A stretch of DNA of 5,243 bases from positions 1 to 5,243 of the forward strand of contig JAIRPS010000073.1 in the NCBI GenBank assembly GCA_031256885.1, in the 5' to 3' direction. Source of the DNA: Bifidobacteriaceae bacterium (GTDB lineage: Bacteria > Actinomycetota > Actinomycetes > Actinomycetales > WQXJ01). Position numbers and translations under genes: made by a program. The notes under the pieces are model-generated. The model ran no database searches and was not told the origin of the DNA. It was given only the letters and a program-made list of their open reading frames with translations. Below, one piece after another: positions 1 through 4,454 of the stretch (positions are counted from its first letter, which is position 1; the number at the start of each line of letters is the position of its first letter).

Positions 1-46
1 CAAGATCATCGGCTTGCGCCAAGCGTGGGTAGGCTGCCACGCGCAT
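1..46 (-). CDS. Unidentified gene, N-terminal 15 codons only (runs off the left edge)
   Basis: An ATG at 46 on the minus strand is followed by an open frame to the edge, reading MRVAAYPRLAQADDL. A near-perfect Shine-Dalgarno (AAGGAGGA, complement of 51-58) lies 4 nt before the ATG, and this is the main reason to believe the start. The gene lies 50 nt downstream of the pdtaR stop on the same strand, so the two may be cotranscribed, but the gap shows no clear promoter or terminator. The visible residues show no signal peptide and no motif I can assign. Fifteen residues are too few to name a family. Confidence 0.6.
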   Translation of the reverse strand, partial: MRVAAYPRLAQADDL

Positions 47-50
47 CGGG

Positions 51-58
51 TCCTCCTT
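51..58 (-). promoter_or_regulatory. Strong ribosome binding site for the left-edge gene
   Basis: The minus strand reads AAGGAGGA, 4 nt before the ATG at 46. It is the strongest Shine-Dalgarno in the window and fixes the start of the truncated gene. Confidence 0.7.
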
Positions 59-96
59 GGGACCTTGAGGTTGATTGGGGGGATGGGTTGCCTGGT

Positions 97-732
97 TCAG
101 TCTTTAGCCATTTGGGCAATCACTGCGTCAGCGACTTCCCGCATGGTCAGACGTCGATCCATTGAAGTTTTTTGGATCCAACGGAAAGCTTCCGGCTCAG
201 TCAGGTTCATGTGAGTCATCAGCAAGCCCTTGGCACGGTCAACCCGTTTGCGTGTTTCAAACCGGTCATGCAAGTCAGCTACTTGGGTTTCCAATTCACC
301 GATCTCGGCAAAACGGGAAATCGCAATCTCAATGGCAGGCAGCAGATCGGCAGAAGTGAACGGTTTGACAACATAGGCCATAGCCCCCGCGTCGCGGGCG
401 CGTTCAACCAGTTCAGCTTGGGAAAATGCGGTCAACATGACCACTGGTGCGAGGCGGTCGGCGGCAATTTGCTCGGCTGCGGCAATGCCGTCCATGCCAG
501 GCATTTTGACATCCATAACCACCAGATCCGGCTGAAGTTCAGTGGTTAGCCGAACAGCTTCTTGGCCATCCGATGCTTCGCCAACCACCTGGTAACCGGC
601 CTCACGCAGGGTCTCTACGACATCAAGTCTGATCAATGCCTCGTCTTCGGCAACGACCACGCGCCGTCCCGAACCGGGGCCTTGCTCTAAATCACTTGGC
701 GTGTCTTGTGCGGGTATCCTTGAAGAAGTCAC
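97..732 (-). CDS. pdtaR: PdtaR-like response regulator: receiver domain plus ANTAR RNA-binding domain
   Basis: Cytoplasmic two-component response regulator that acts on RNA instead of DNA. ANTAR proteins bind paired hairpins in leader RNAs and prevent termination, and in mycobacteria the partner kinase is PdtaS. With the GTG at 732 it is 211 aa, close to the ~205 aa of Rv1626. The receiver domain (about 24-140) has acidic-pocket E29/D30, phospho-acceptor D74 in DLVVMDVKMP, T101 in MLTAF, Y120 and K123 in VVKPF. The ANTAR domain (about 150-205) has the RAKGLLM core (166-172), EAFRWIQ (181-187) and a downstream helix ending DAVIAQ. Start choice: the frame stays open to a TTG at 774, but that would run into the tRNA gene. 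The GTG at 732 gives an MT-type N-terminus like the mycobacterial protein and follows a TACGAT hexamer by 7 nt, which fits leaderless initiation. No kinase gene is visible here. Confidence 0.93.
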   Translation of the reverse strand: MTSSRIPAQDTPSDLEQGPGSGRRVVVAEDEALIRLDVVETLREAGYQVVGEASDGQEAVRLTTELQPDLVVMDVKMPGMDGIAAAEQIAADRLAPVVMLTAFSQAELVERARDAGAMAYVVKPFTSADLLPAIEIAISRFAEIGELETQVADLHDRFETRKRVDRAKGLLMTHMNLTEPEAFRWIQKTSMDRRLTMREVADAVIAQMAKD

Positions 733-749
733 ACCATGTATCGTAATAT
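720..749 (+). promoter_or_regulatory. Promoter of the tRNA gene (TTGAAG - 18 nt - TAATAT)
   Basis: A -35-like TTGAAG at 720-725 and a -10-like TAATAT at 744-749 are separated by 18 nt. Predicted transcription begins near 756-757, a few bases before the mature tRNA 5' end at 760. The -35 lies inside the pdtaR coding region and the -10 overlaps the proposed divergent pdtaR -10. Confidence 0.55.
740..745 (-). promoter_or_regulatory. Candidate -10 element for leaderless pdtaR
   Basis: The minus strand reads TACGAT at 745-740, 7 nt before the GTG at 732, so transcription would begin at or within a base of the start codon. There is no Shine-Dalgarno. The -35 position (about 764-769) reads CCACCA, far from consensus, so the call rests on the -10 and its spacing only. 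It overlaps the -10 of the divergent tRNA promoter. Confidence 0.35.
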
Positions 750-759
750 CTTCATGCAC

Positions 760-833
760 GCCCTGGTGGCCCAACTGGCAGAGGCGGTCGGCTCAAACCC
801 GGCTCGTTGTGGGTTCGAATCCCACCCAGGGCA
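760..833 (+). tRNA. tRNA-Leu (anticodon CAA), unusually short variable loop
   Basis: A full 74-nt cloverleaf can be drawn. The acceptor is GCCCTGG (760-766) with CCAGGGC (826-832), 7 pairs, and discriminator A833. The D-arm has a 3-bp stem GCC/GGC (769-771, 783-785) and an 11-nt loop containing GG at 777-778. The anticodon stem is GTCGG/CCGGC (787-791, 799-803, one T-G pair) with loop CTCAAAC, so the anticodon is CAA (794-796), decoding the leucine codon UUG. The T-arm is GTGGG/CCCAC with TTCGAAT. No 3' CCA is encoded (CAA follows A833). The 3-bp D-stem and 11-nt loop ending AGA resemble leucine-type tRNAs, but the variable region is only 5 nt (TCGTT, 804-808), whereas bacterial tRNA-Leu normally has a long variable arm. 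Isotype is assigned from the anticodon, A73 and D-arm. Confidence 0.92.
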
Positions 834-839
834 CAACTA

Positions 840-854
840 CAACCGCTCCGGTTG
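840..854 (+). repeat. Perfect hairpin CAACCG-CTC-CGGTTG just after the tRNA
   Basis: Six-base perfect arms (840-845, 849-854) with a 3-nt loop begin 7 nt after the tRNA 3' end. There is no T-run behind it. It may help 3' processing of the precursor tRNA or act together with the weaker hairpin at 862-884. Confidence 0.45.
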
Positions 855-861
855 CTCAATA

Positions 862-884
862 CAGGTGGTTTGACCTGCATTTTT
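862..884 (+). terminator. Weak candidate terminator after the tRNA
   Basis: The inverted repeat CAGGT / ACCTG (862-866, 873-877; 6-nt loop) is followed after two bases by five T residues (880-884). The stem is only 5 bp, so this is a weak intrinsic terminator, but it is the only hairpin plus T-run between the tRNA and the next gene. Confidence 0.4.
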
Positions 885-985
885 ACTCCGCCACAAGGTT
901 CGTGAGCAGAGCGGTGGGACTAAAGACTAAATGCTTGCAGACTTCTTGGCGTGTTGCGCAAGCAAACCCCATCAATCACAGGCGC

Positions 986-991
986 TAGGCT
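986..991 (+). promoter_or_regulatory. Candidate -10 element for leaderless nif3-family gene
   Basis: TAGGCT lies 6 nt before the ATG at 998, which would place the transcript start on the A of the start codon. The region has no purine-rich Shine-Dalgarno beyond AGG inside this hexamer, and no good -35 at the expected distance. Confidence 0.4.
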
Positions 992-997
992 CAACTC

Positions 998-1840
998 ATG
1001 GTTGCTTTGGCTGATGTTGTGGCAGTTTTGGAAACTTTTTACCCACCGGAACTAGCTCTTCAATGGGATGCCGTTGGTTTGGTGGTGGGACGCCCTGAAC
1101 AAACTGTTGAACGTGTTGCACTGGCTGTTGACCCGGTTCGTTCGGCGGTTGACCAGGCTTTAGACTGGGGTGCCGACTTGCTGATTGCGCATCATCCATT
1201 GCTCTTGCGACCGGTTCACTCGGTTGCTGCCACCACTTTCAAGGGGGCAATTGTTGATGATTTGATTCGCTCAGGTTGTGCCTTGTTCACTGCTCACACC
1301 AACGCGGATTGCGCCATCGGCGGTGTCGCTGACGTTTTTGCTGAGGTGATTGGCCTAACCAAGCTGCGGCCATTAGTGCCGGCGTCATCATCTGTTGATG
1401 GCAAACAGGCCGGGCTCGGGCGCCTCGGCGAGTTGATTTACCCAATCACTTTGACTGCTTTGGCTGAGCGAGTGGCTGCTGCATTACCAGCAACCGCCCA
1501 TGGGCTGCGTATCGCTGGCGATGGTCAAACCCTTGTCCGAACAGTGGCTTTGCTGCCTGGAGCAGGCGATTCACTATTCGAGGAGGTGCGCCAAGCCGGT
1601 GTGGATGTATACATCACAGCTGATTTGCGGCATCATCCGGCTAGCGAAGCGCGCGAGGCCGCCCAATTCAACGCCAACAACCGCCCGTTTTTGATTGACC
1701 TGCCGCATGCGGCATCGGAATGGCATTGGCTAGCAGATTGCGCTGAACGTTTGACCAACACTTTGGCTGTCGATGGCACTAAGCTGGAGACTCTCGTGAT
1801 CGAAACGGTGGCCGATCCCTGGAGTGCACAGATCGCCTAG
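998..1840 (+). CDS. Nif3-like dinuclear metal center protein (DUF34/YbgI family)
   Basis: Member of the widely conserved Nif3 family, cytoplasmic hexameric proteins that bind two metal ions. Family proteins have been linked to GTP cyclohydrolase-like folds and metal homeostasis, but the reaction is not settled. The 280 aa contain every expected ligand: H65/H66 in IAHHPLL, H100 and D104 in TAHTNAD, and the C-terminal pair H237 and E241 in DLPHAASEW. A further conserved segment, ITADLRHHPASEA (206-218), sits before the last ligands. The insert between the two halves (about 125-230) is larger than in E. coli YbgI (247 aa), as is common in this family. The ATG at 998 is preceded by TAGGCT at leaderless spacing rather than by a Shine-Dalgarno. 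It is the first gene of a three-gene operon, with 42 nt before the next gene, an order also known in mycobacteria. Confidence 0.93.
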   Translation: MVALADVVAVLETFYPPELALQWDAVGLVVGRPEQTVERVALAVDPVRSAVDQALDWGADLLIAHHPLLLRPVHSVAATTFKGAIVDDLIRSGCALFTAHTNADCAIGGVADVFAEVIGLTKLRPLVPASSSVDGKQAGLGRLGELIYPITLTALAERVAAALPATAHGLRIAGDGQTLVRTVALLPGAGDSLFEEVRQAGVDVYITADLRHHPASEAREAAQFNANNRPFLIDLPHAASEWHWLADCAERLTNTLAVDGTKLETLVIETVADPWSAQIA

Positions 1841-1871
1841 TGGCGTAATGTTAGCTAAGACCCAGGACAAA

Positions 1872-1877
1872 AAGGAG
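1872..1877 (+). promoter_or_regulatory. Ribosome binding site of the zinc-ribbon gene
   Basis: AAGGAG ends 5 nt before the ATG at 1883. It is the only clear Shine-Dalgarno in the operon and fixes this start. The first gene looks leaderless and the third depends on stop-start overlap. Confidence 0.65.
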
Positions 1878-1882
1878 AGTCA

Positions 1883-2626
1883 ATGACCAAGGCACCAGCA
1901 GCCGATCAAATCCGGCTACTTGATGTTCAGACCCTGGACACTCAAATCCAGCAGCATCTACACCGGCGCGGCTCTACGCCCGAGGCGAAGACGCTTGAAC
2001 AGTTGAAGGCGGACTTAGCTGATGCCGCTGAACAGGCCGGTATCAGCCGAACCGTGGTGGTTGATTTGCGACGCGAACAAACCCGCCTGGAGGATGATTC
2101 CGAGAAGGTGCGCAATCGGCAAGTGCGTGACCAGCAACGCCTTGATGAAGGGCATGGTGGGGCTAAAGAACTGCGTGCCTTACAAAGTGAGCTAGAAGCA
2201 TTAGCTAAACGACGCAACGAGCTTGACGATGCCCTGTTGGTAGTGATGGAACAACTCGAACAAGCCCAAGCAGCAGTTGATCAAGCACAAGCTCACCACA
2301 ACCAGTTAGCCGAGCAGCGCAATGCCCAGGCCGAAAAACTCGAACGAATTTACGCCGAAATTGACCAGCAAGTGGCTGCCTGGCAAACCGAGCGTGATCA
2401 GATAGCCCAAACGCTGAACGACTGCCTAGTGGCCTTATATGAGCGTTTACGGGCCAGTCGTGGCGGCATGGGCGCGGCTGAACTGGTGGCGCGGAGTTGT
2501 CAAGGTTGCCGCTTAGAGCTTAACCCAGCTGACCTAGCCGCGATTCGCGCTGCCGAGCCCGATGAAGTAGTGCGCTGCGAAGAATGCAGTCGCATTTTGG
2601 TGCGCGGGGAGTCAGCTGGTTTATGA
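1883..2626 (+). CDS. Coiled-coil protein with C-terminal C4 zinc ribbon (Rv2229c-like)
   Basis: A 247-aa cytoplasmic protein made of a long helical hairpin and a small zinc-binding domain. Residues about 38-180 are rich in A, E, Q, R and L with heptad-like spacing and no prolines after the first part, predicting antiparallel coiled coils. The C-terminal ribbon has C206-x2-C209 and C232-x2-C235, with conserved LELNPADL between the pairs. The molecular role is unproven. The fold suggests nucleic-acid or protein binding, and its conserved position between a Nif3 protein and RNase H hints at a shared role. The stop overlaps the next start as ATGA at 2623-2626, so translation of the RNase H is probably coupled to this gene. 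Confidence 0.9.
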   Translation: MTKAPAADQIRLLDVQTLDTQIQQHLHRRGSTPEAKTLEQLKADLADAAEQAGISRTVVVDLRREQTRLEDDSEKVRNRQVRDQQRLDEGHGGAKELRALQSELEALAKRRNELDDALLVVMEQLEQAQAAVDQAQAHHNQLAEQRNAQAEKLERIYAEIDQQVAAWQTERDQIAQTLNDCLVALYERLRASRGGMGAAELVARSCQGCRLELNPADLAAIRAAEPDEVVRCEECSRILVRGESAGL

Positions 2627-3198
2627 ACGACCTGTTTACCCAGGCTGGCTGGGACTTTATGACTGCCTCAGCCAATGCCGACAGCAGTCTTGACCAGCCC
2701 ACGGTTCCAGTTGGCACTCCGGTGACACCAGTGCGAAAAACCACCAAAGCGCCAGTGCTTGTGATTGAGGCCGATGGCGGTTCGCGCGGTAATCCTGGCC
2801 CTGCCGCTTATGGGGTGGTCATCAAAGAGCGGTCAACCATGCGCGTGCGTGCAGCATTTGGTGACTACATTGGCATTGCTACCAACAATGTTGCCGAATA
2901 CTCCGGTCTGCTTGCCGGAGTTCAGGCCGCTTTGACTTTACGACCAGATGCTAGCCTTGATATTCGCCTCGATTCTCAACTGGTGATTGAGCAAATGACA
3001 GGCGGATGGAAAATCAAGAGCCCCAGCTTGCGCGTTTTAGCCACACAAGTTTCAGCGGCTCTTGAAGGAGTGACCGCCAGTTTTCGTTGGGTGCCGCGTG
3101 CCGCCAACACTCGCGCTGATGCCTTAGCAAACCAAGCAATGGATGCTCGCGCTTTTGTGGGACAGCGCCCCCCAGGGCCAAACAGCGAAACAGCCTGA
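2623..3198 (+). CDS. Type I ribonuclease H, stand-alone, with N-terminal extension
   Basis: Cleaves RNA in RNA:DNA hybrids using two metal ions. The 191-aa frame has the four-acid catalytic set: D51 in EADGGSRGNPGP, E92 in NNVAEYSGLLAG, D117 in RLDSQLVIEQM and D166 in NTRADALANQAMD. The core (about 45-175) is closest to the actinobacterial Rv2228c-type enzymes, but the protein stops after a short tail and lacks the CobC-like acid phosphatase domain those bifunctional enzymes carry. Residues 1-44 form an extension of low complexity (rich in S, A, T, P, V) before the first strand. Start choice: the ATG at 2623 overlaps the preceding TGA, which favours coupling. GGGGAG at 2605-2610 is rather far away. 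An internal ATG (residue 13) is a second candidate. The earlier in-frame ATG at 2584 would lie inside the zinc-ribbon domain and is less likely. Confidence 0.92.
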   Translation: MNDLFTQAGWDFMTASANADSSLDQPTVPVGTPVTPVRKTTKAPVLVIEADGGSRGNPGPAAYGVVIKERSTMRVRAAFGDYIGIATNNVAEYSGLLAGVQAALTLRPDASLDIRLDSQLVIEQMTGGWKIKSPSLRVLATQVSAALEGVTASFRWVPRAANTRADALANQAMDARAFVGQRPPGPNSETA

Positions 3199-3210
3199 AC
3201 AAGCTGCCAG

Positions 3211-3619
3211 GGACCAGTTGGCCGATACGCCGGGTTCTGTGCCAGGCTGCTCAACCGACAACTGATCGGTGGGCAACCGGCGGCGGCCATCCATCTAGAA
3301 CGCGCGTTACCGCGCGCCTCAAGCAGCCTACCCGCAGGCTCGGGCGGGCCGCCCTCAAACGCCTGCTGCTTGGCCTTGCTCCGAACGGGGTTTACCAAGC
3401 CGTTCAAGTCACCTTGAACGCTGGTGGTCTCTTACACCACCGTTTCACCCTTACCGCACATTTGAAACAAAGTGCGGCGGTTTGTTTTCTGTGGCACTAT
3501 CCCGCAGGTCACCCTGGGTGGGTGTTACCCACCGTTCTGCCCTGTGGAGCCCGGACGTTCCTCGTTTGGTTGACACCATTTCCGGCATAACCAACCGCGA
3601 CCGCCTGGCCAACTGGTCC
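3211..3619 (-). ncRNA. rnpB: RNase P RNA, bacterial class A
   Basis: Catalytic RNA of RNase P, which removes 5' leaders from precursor tRNAs. Read on the minus strand, the P4 5' strand is present as GAGGAACGTCCGGGCTCC (about 3546-3563) and the 3' strand as ACAGAACCCGGC (3229-3240). Other universal blocks include GTAAGAGACCACCAGCG, GGAGCAAGGCCAAGCAG and TAGATGGATGGCCG. P1 is a perfect 13-bp helix between 3607-3619 and 3211-3223. Its complementarity continues for 5 more pairs (3621-3625 with 3206-3210) past one bulged base, so mature ends could lie up to 6 nt further out. Hairpins visible include a P3-type stem (3566-3571/3589-3594), GGTGGGT/ACCCACC (3517-3533) and CGCGCG-GUAA-CGCGCG with a GNRA loop (3301-3316). 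The 409-nt length suits the class. Apparent ORFs on either strand here are spurious. Confidence 0.95.
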
Positions 3620-3626
3620 GCTGGCA

Positions 3627-3632
3627 ATCCTA
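3627..3632 (-). promoter_or_regulatory. -10 element of the rnpB promoter
   Basis: The minus strand reads TAGGAT at 3632-3627. Seven bases later comes G3619, the first base of the 13-bp P1 helix, so the predicted transcript start coincides with the predicted RNA 5' end. The -35 position 17 nt upstream reads CTGTCC, a weak match. The 55-nt gap to the upstream transglycosylase stop leaves room for an independent rnpB promoter. Confidence 0.5.
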
Positions 3633-3686
3633 CCGGCTGAGTTGACAGCGGACAGGCATGTTTTGTTTTGGCTGTTGGGCAAGCAG

Positions 3687-4229
3687 TCAGTAGGAGTAGG
3701 CAACCGTGAAATGAGCCCAAGCACCACATGGTGTGCCGTAACGGTCTTGGATGTAGCTCAATCCCCAACGTATTTGGGTGGTTGGATCGGTGCGCCACTT
3801 ACGCCCAGCGCTGGCCATCTTGTGTCCGGGATAAGCTTGCGGAATGCCGTAGGACATTCCTGGTGATCCAGCTTGCACTCGCCAACCAGATTCCCGCTGC
3901 CACAGGTTAACCAAACAGCGGTACTGCTTGGCTGATTGGCCGCGTTCAATCAGCAGCAGTTTGGCAATCCGTTTGGCAGCTGCCGGGCTGGTGCCTTTGA
4001 TCGCTAAACGTTTGCGCCGTGCCGCCAGAATTTTGGCTCGTTTAGCACGTCGTTTAGCCTGAACTTTTTCATCATCAGTGGGCTTTGCATGGTGTGACAG
4101 ATCAATACTGTGATTGCGAGATTTGCTTGGGATAACACTGTTGTTGACAGCATTGGCAGGCAAGGGGCCTAACAGTAATGCAGTGCTAACCACTGCGACA
4201 ACCAAGCCAGTATGGGCGGCCTGTTTCAC
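3687..4229 (-). CDS. Secreted lytic transglycosylase-like protein (APF / SLT-type domain)
   Basis: Probable exported peptidoglycan-cleaving enzyme of the aggregation-promoting-factor / soluble lytic transglycosylase type common in actinobacteria. It is 180 aa from a GTG at 4229, with AAGGAA on the minus strand (4240-4235) 5 nt before the start. Residues 1-27 form a Sec signal peptide: short basic N-terminus, hydrophobic 8-23, and ANA as a signal peptidase I site before V28. A very basic segment (about 57-78, with KRRAKRAK and ARRKR) links it to the catalytic domain (about 97-175). That domain has the probable catalytic E113 in WQRESGW, then YGIPQAYPGHKMASAG, TDPTTQIRWGLSYI and RYGTPCGAWAH. 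C105 and C168 probably form a disulfide. The basic linker might bind anionic wall polymers (inference). It is transcribed away from the SHOCT gene and toward rnpB. Confidence 0.88.
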   Translation of the reverse strand: MKQAAHTGLVVAVVSTALLLGPLPANAVNNSVIPSKSRNHSIDLSHHAKPTDDEKVQAKRRAKRAKILAARRKRLAIKGTSPAAAKRIAKLLLIERGQSAKQYRCLVNLWQRESGWRVQAGSPGMSYGIPQAYPGHKMASAGRKWRTDPTTQIRWGLSYIQDRYGTPCGAWAHFTVAYSY

Positions 4230-4234
4230 TCAGT

Positions 4235-4240
4235 TTCCTT
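4235..4240 (-). promoter_or_regulatory. Ribosome binding site of the transglycosylase gene
   Basis: The minus strand reads AAGGAA within GGAAGGAAACTGA, directly before the GTG start at 4229. It supports the GTG over any downstream start, and the signal peptide begins at this residue. Confidence 0.6.
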
Positions 4241-4332
4241 CCGTAAGCGGACATTTTGGGGGCGGGGGAAGTCGCCCGGTGCGGTCATCAAGACAGCAAA
4301 CGGTAATAGAGCATGCCATAAAAATCCCGAAA

Positions 4333-4349
4333 GGTCACATTTTGGTAAC
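4333..4349. promoter_or_regulatory. Direct repeat GGTCAC-N5-GGTAAC, operator-like
   Basis: The plus strand reads GGTCAC (4333-4338) and GGTAAC (4344-4349); the minus strand reads GTTACC AAAAT GTGACC. The half-sites repeat every 11 bp, about one helical turn, on the same DNA face. This resembles the tandem GTNAC sites described for the actinobacterial response regulator MtrA, which controls cell-wall hydrolase genes, and it lies about 105-120 bp before the secreted transglycosylase start. The regulator assignment is inference. Confidence 0.4.
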
Positions 4350-4365
4350 AAGCAACCATTGCTTG
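4349..4365. repeat. Inverted repeat CAAGCAA-CCA-TTGCTTG
   Basis: Perfect 7-bp arms (4349-4355, 4359-4365) with a 3-nt centre abut the GTNACC direct repeat in the divergent intergenic region. There is no T-run, so it is not an intrinsic terminator. It could be a second operator or an RNA hairpin in the transglycosylase leader. Confidence 0.45.
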
Positions 4366-4442
4366 GACATCGATTTCACCCCTCTAACCAGGCAGCTTGA
4401 TAACGCGCAGGCTGTATTGCCAAAACAACAGCGTCAGCAATG

Positions 4443-4448
4443 TATGTT
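4443..4448 (+). promoter_or_regulatory. Candidate -10 element for the leaderless SHOCT gene
   Basis: TATGTT lies 6 nt before the GTG at 4455, the same geometry as TAGGCT before the nif3-family ATG. A -35-like TTGCCA at 4417-4422 is 20 nt upstream, slightly too far. No Shine-Dalgarno precedes either candidate start (ATG 4440 or GTG 4455). Confidence 0.3.
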
Positions 4449-4454
4449 TACTAT

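Noticed and set aside
733..774. Longer pdtaR reading frame starting at TTG 774 or GTG 759
   Set aside because: The TTG start lies inside the tRNA gene and the GTG at 759 directly abuts it. Neither has a Shine-Dalgarno, and the extra residues match nothing I know in the family. The GTG at 732 gives a mycobacterial-like length and N-terminus.
2584..2622. Upstream in-frame ATG for RNase H
   Set aside because: It would begin inside the final CxxC of the zinc-ribbon gene. The ATGA overlap at 2623 is the usual coupled arrangement.
2976..3407. 143-codon minus-strand open frame across the RNase H 3' end and rnpB
   Set aside because: It runs through conserved RNase P RNA elements and antisense to RNase H catalytic codons. 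The composition reflects the GC-rich RNA gene, not a protein.
3451..3798. Minus-strand open frames spanning the 5' half of rnpB and the transglycosylase end
   Set aside because: They are explained by the structured RNA gene and the real transglycosylase frame, and no ribosome site or domain is visible.
4230..4442. c-di-AMP (ydaO/yuaA) riboswitch upstream of the cell-wall enzyme
   Set aside because: Such riboswitches often precede actinobacterial wall hydrolases, so I looked for the conserved core, but neither strand shows it, and the leader is probably too short.
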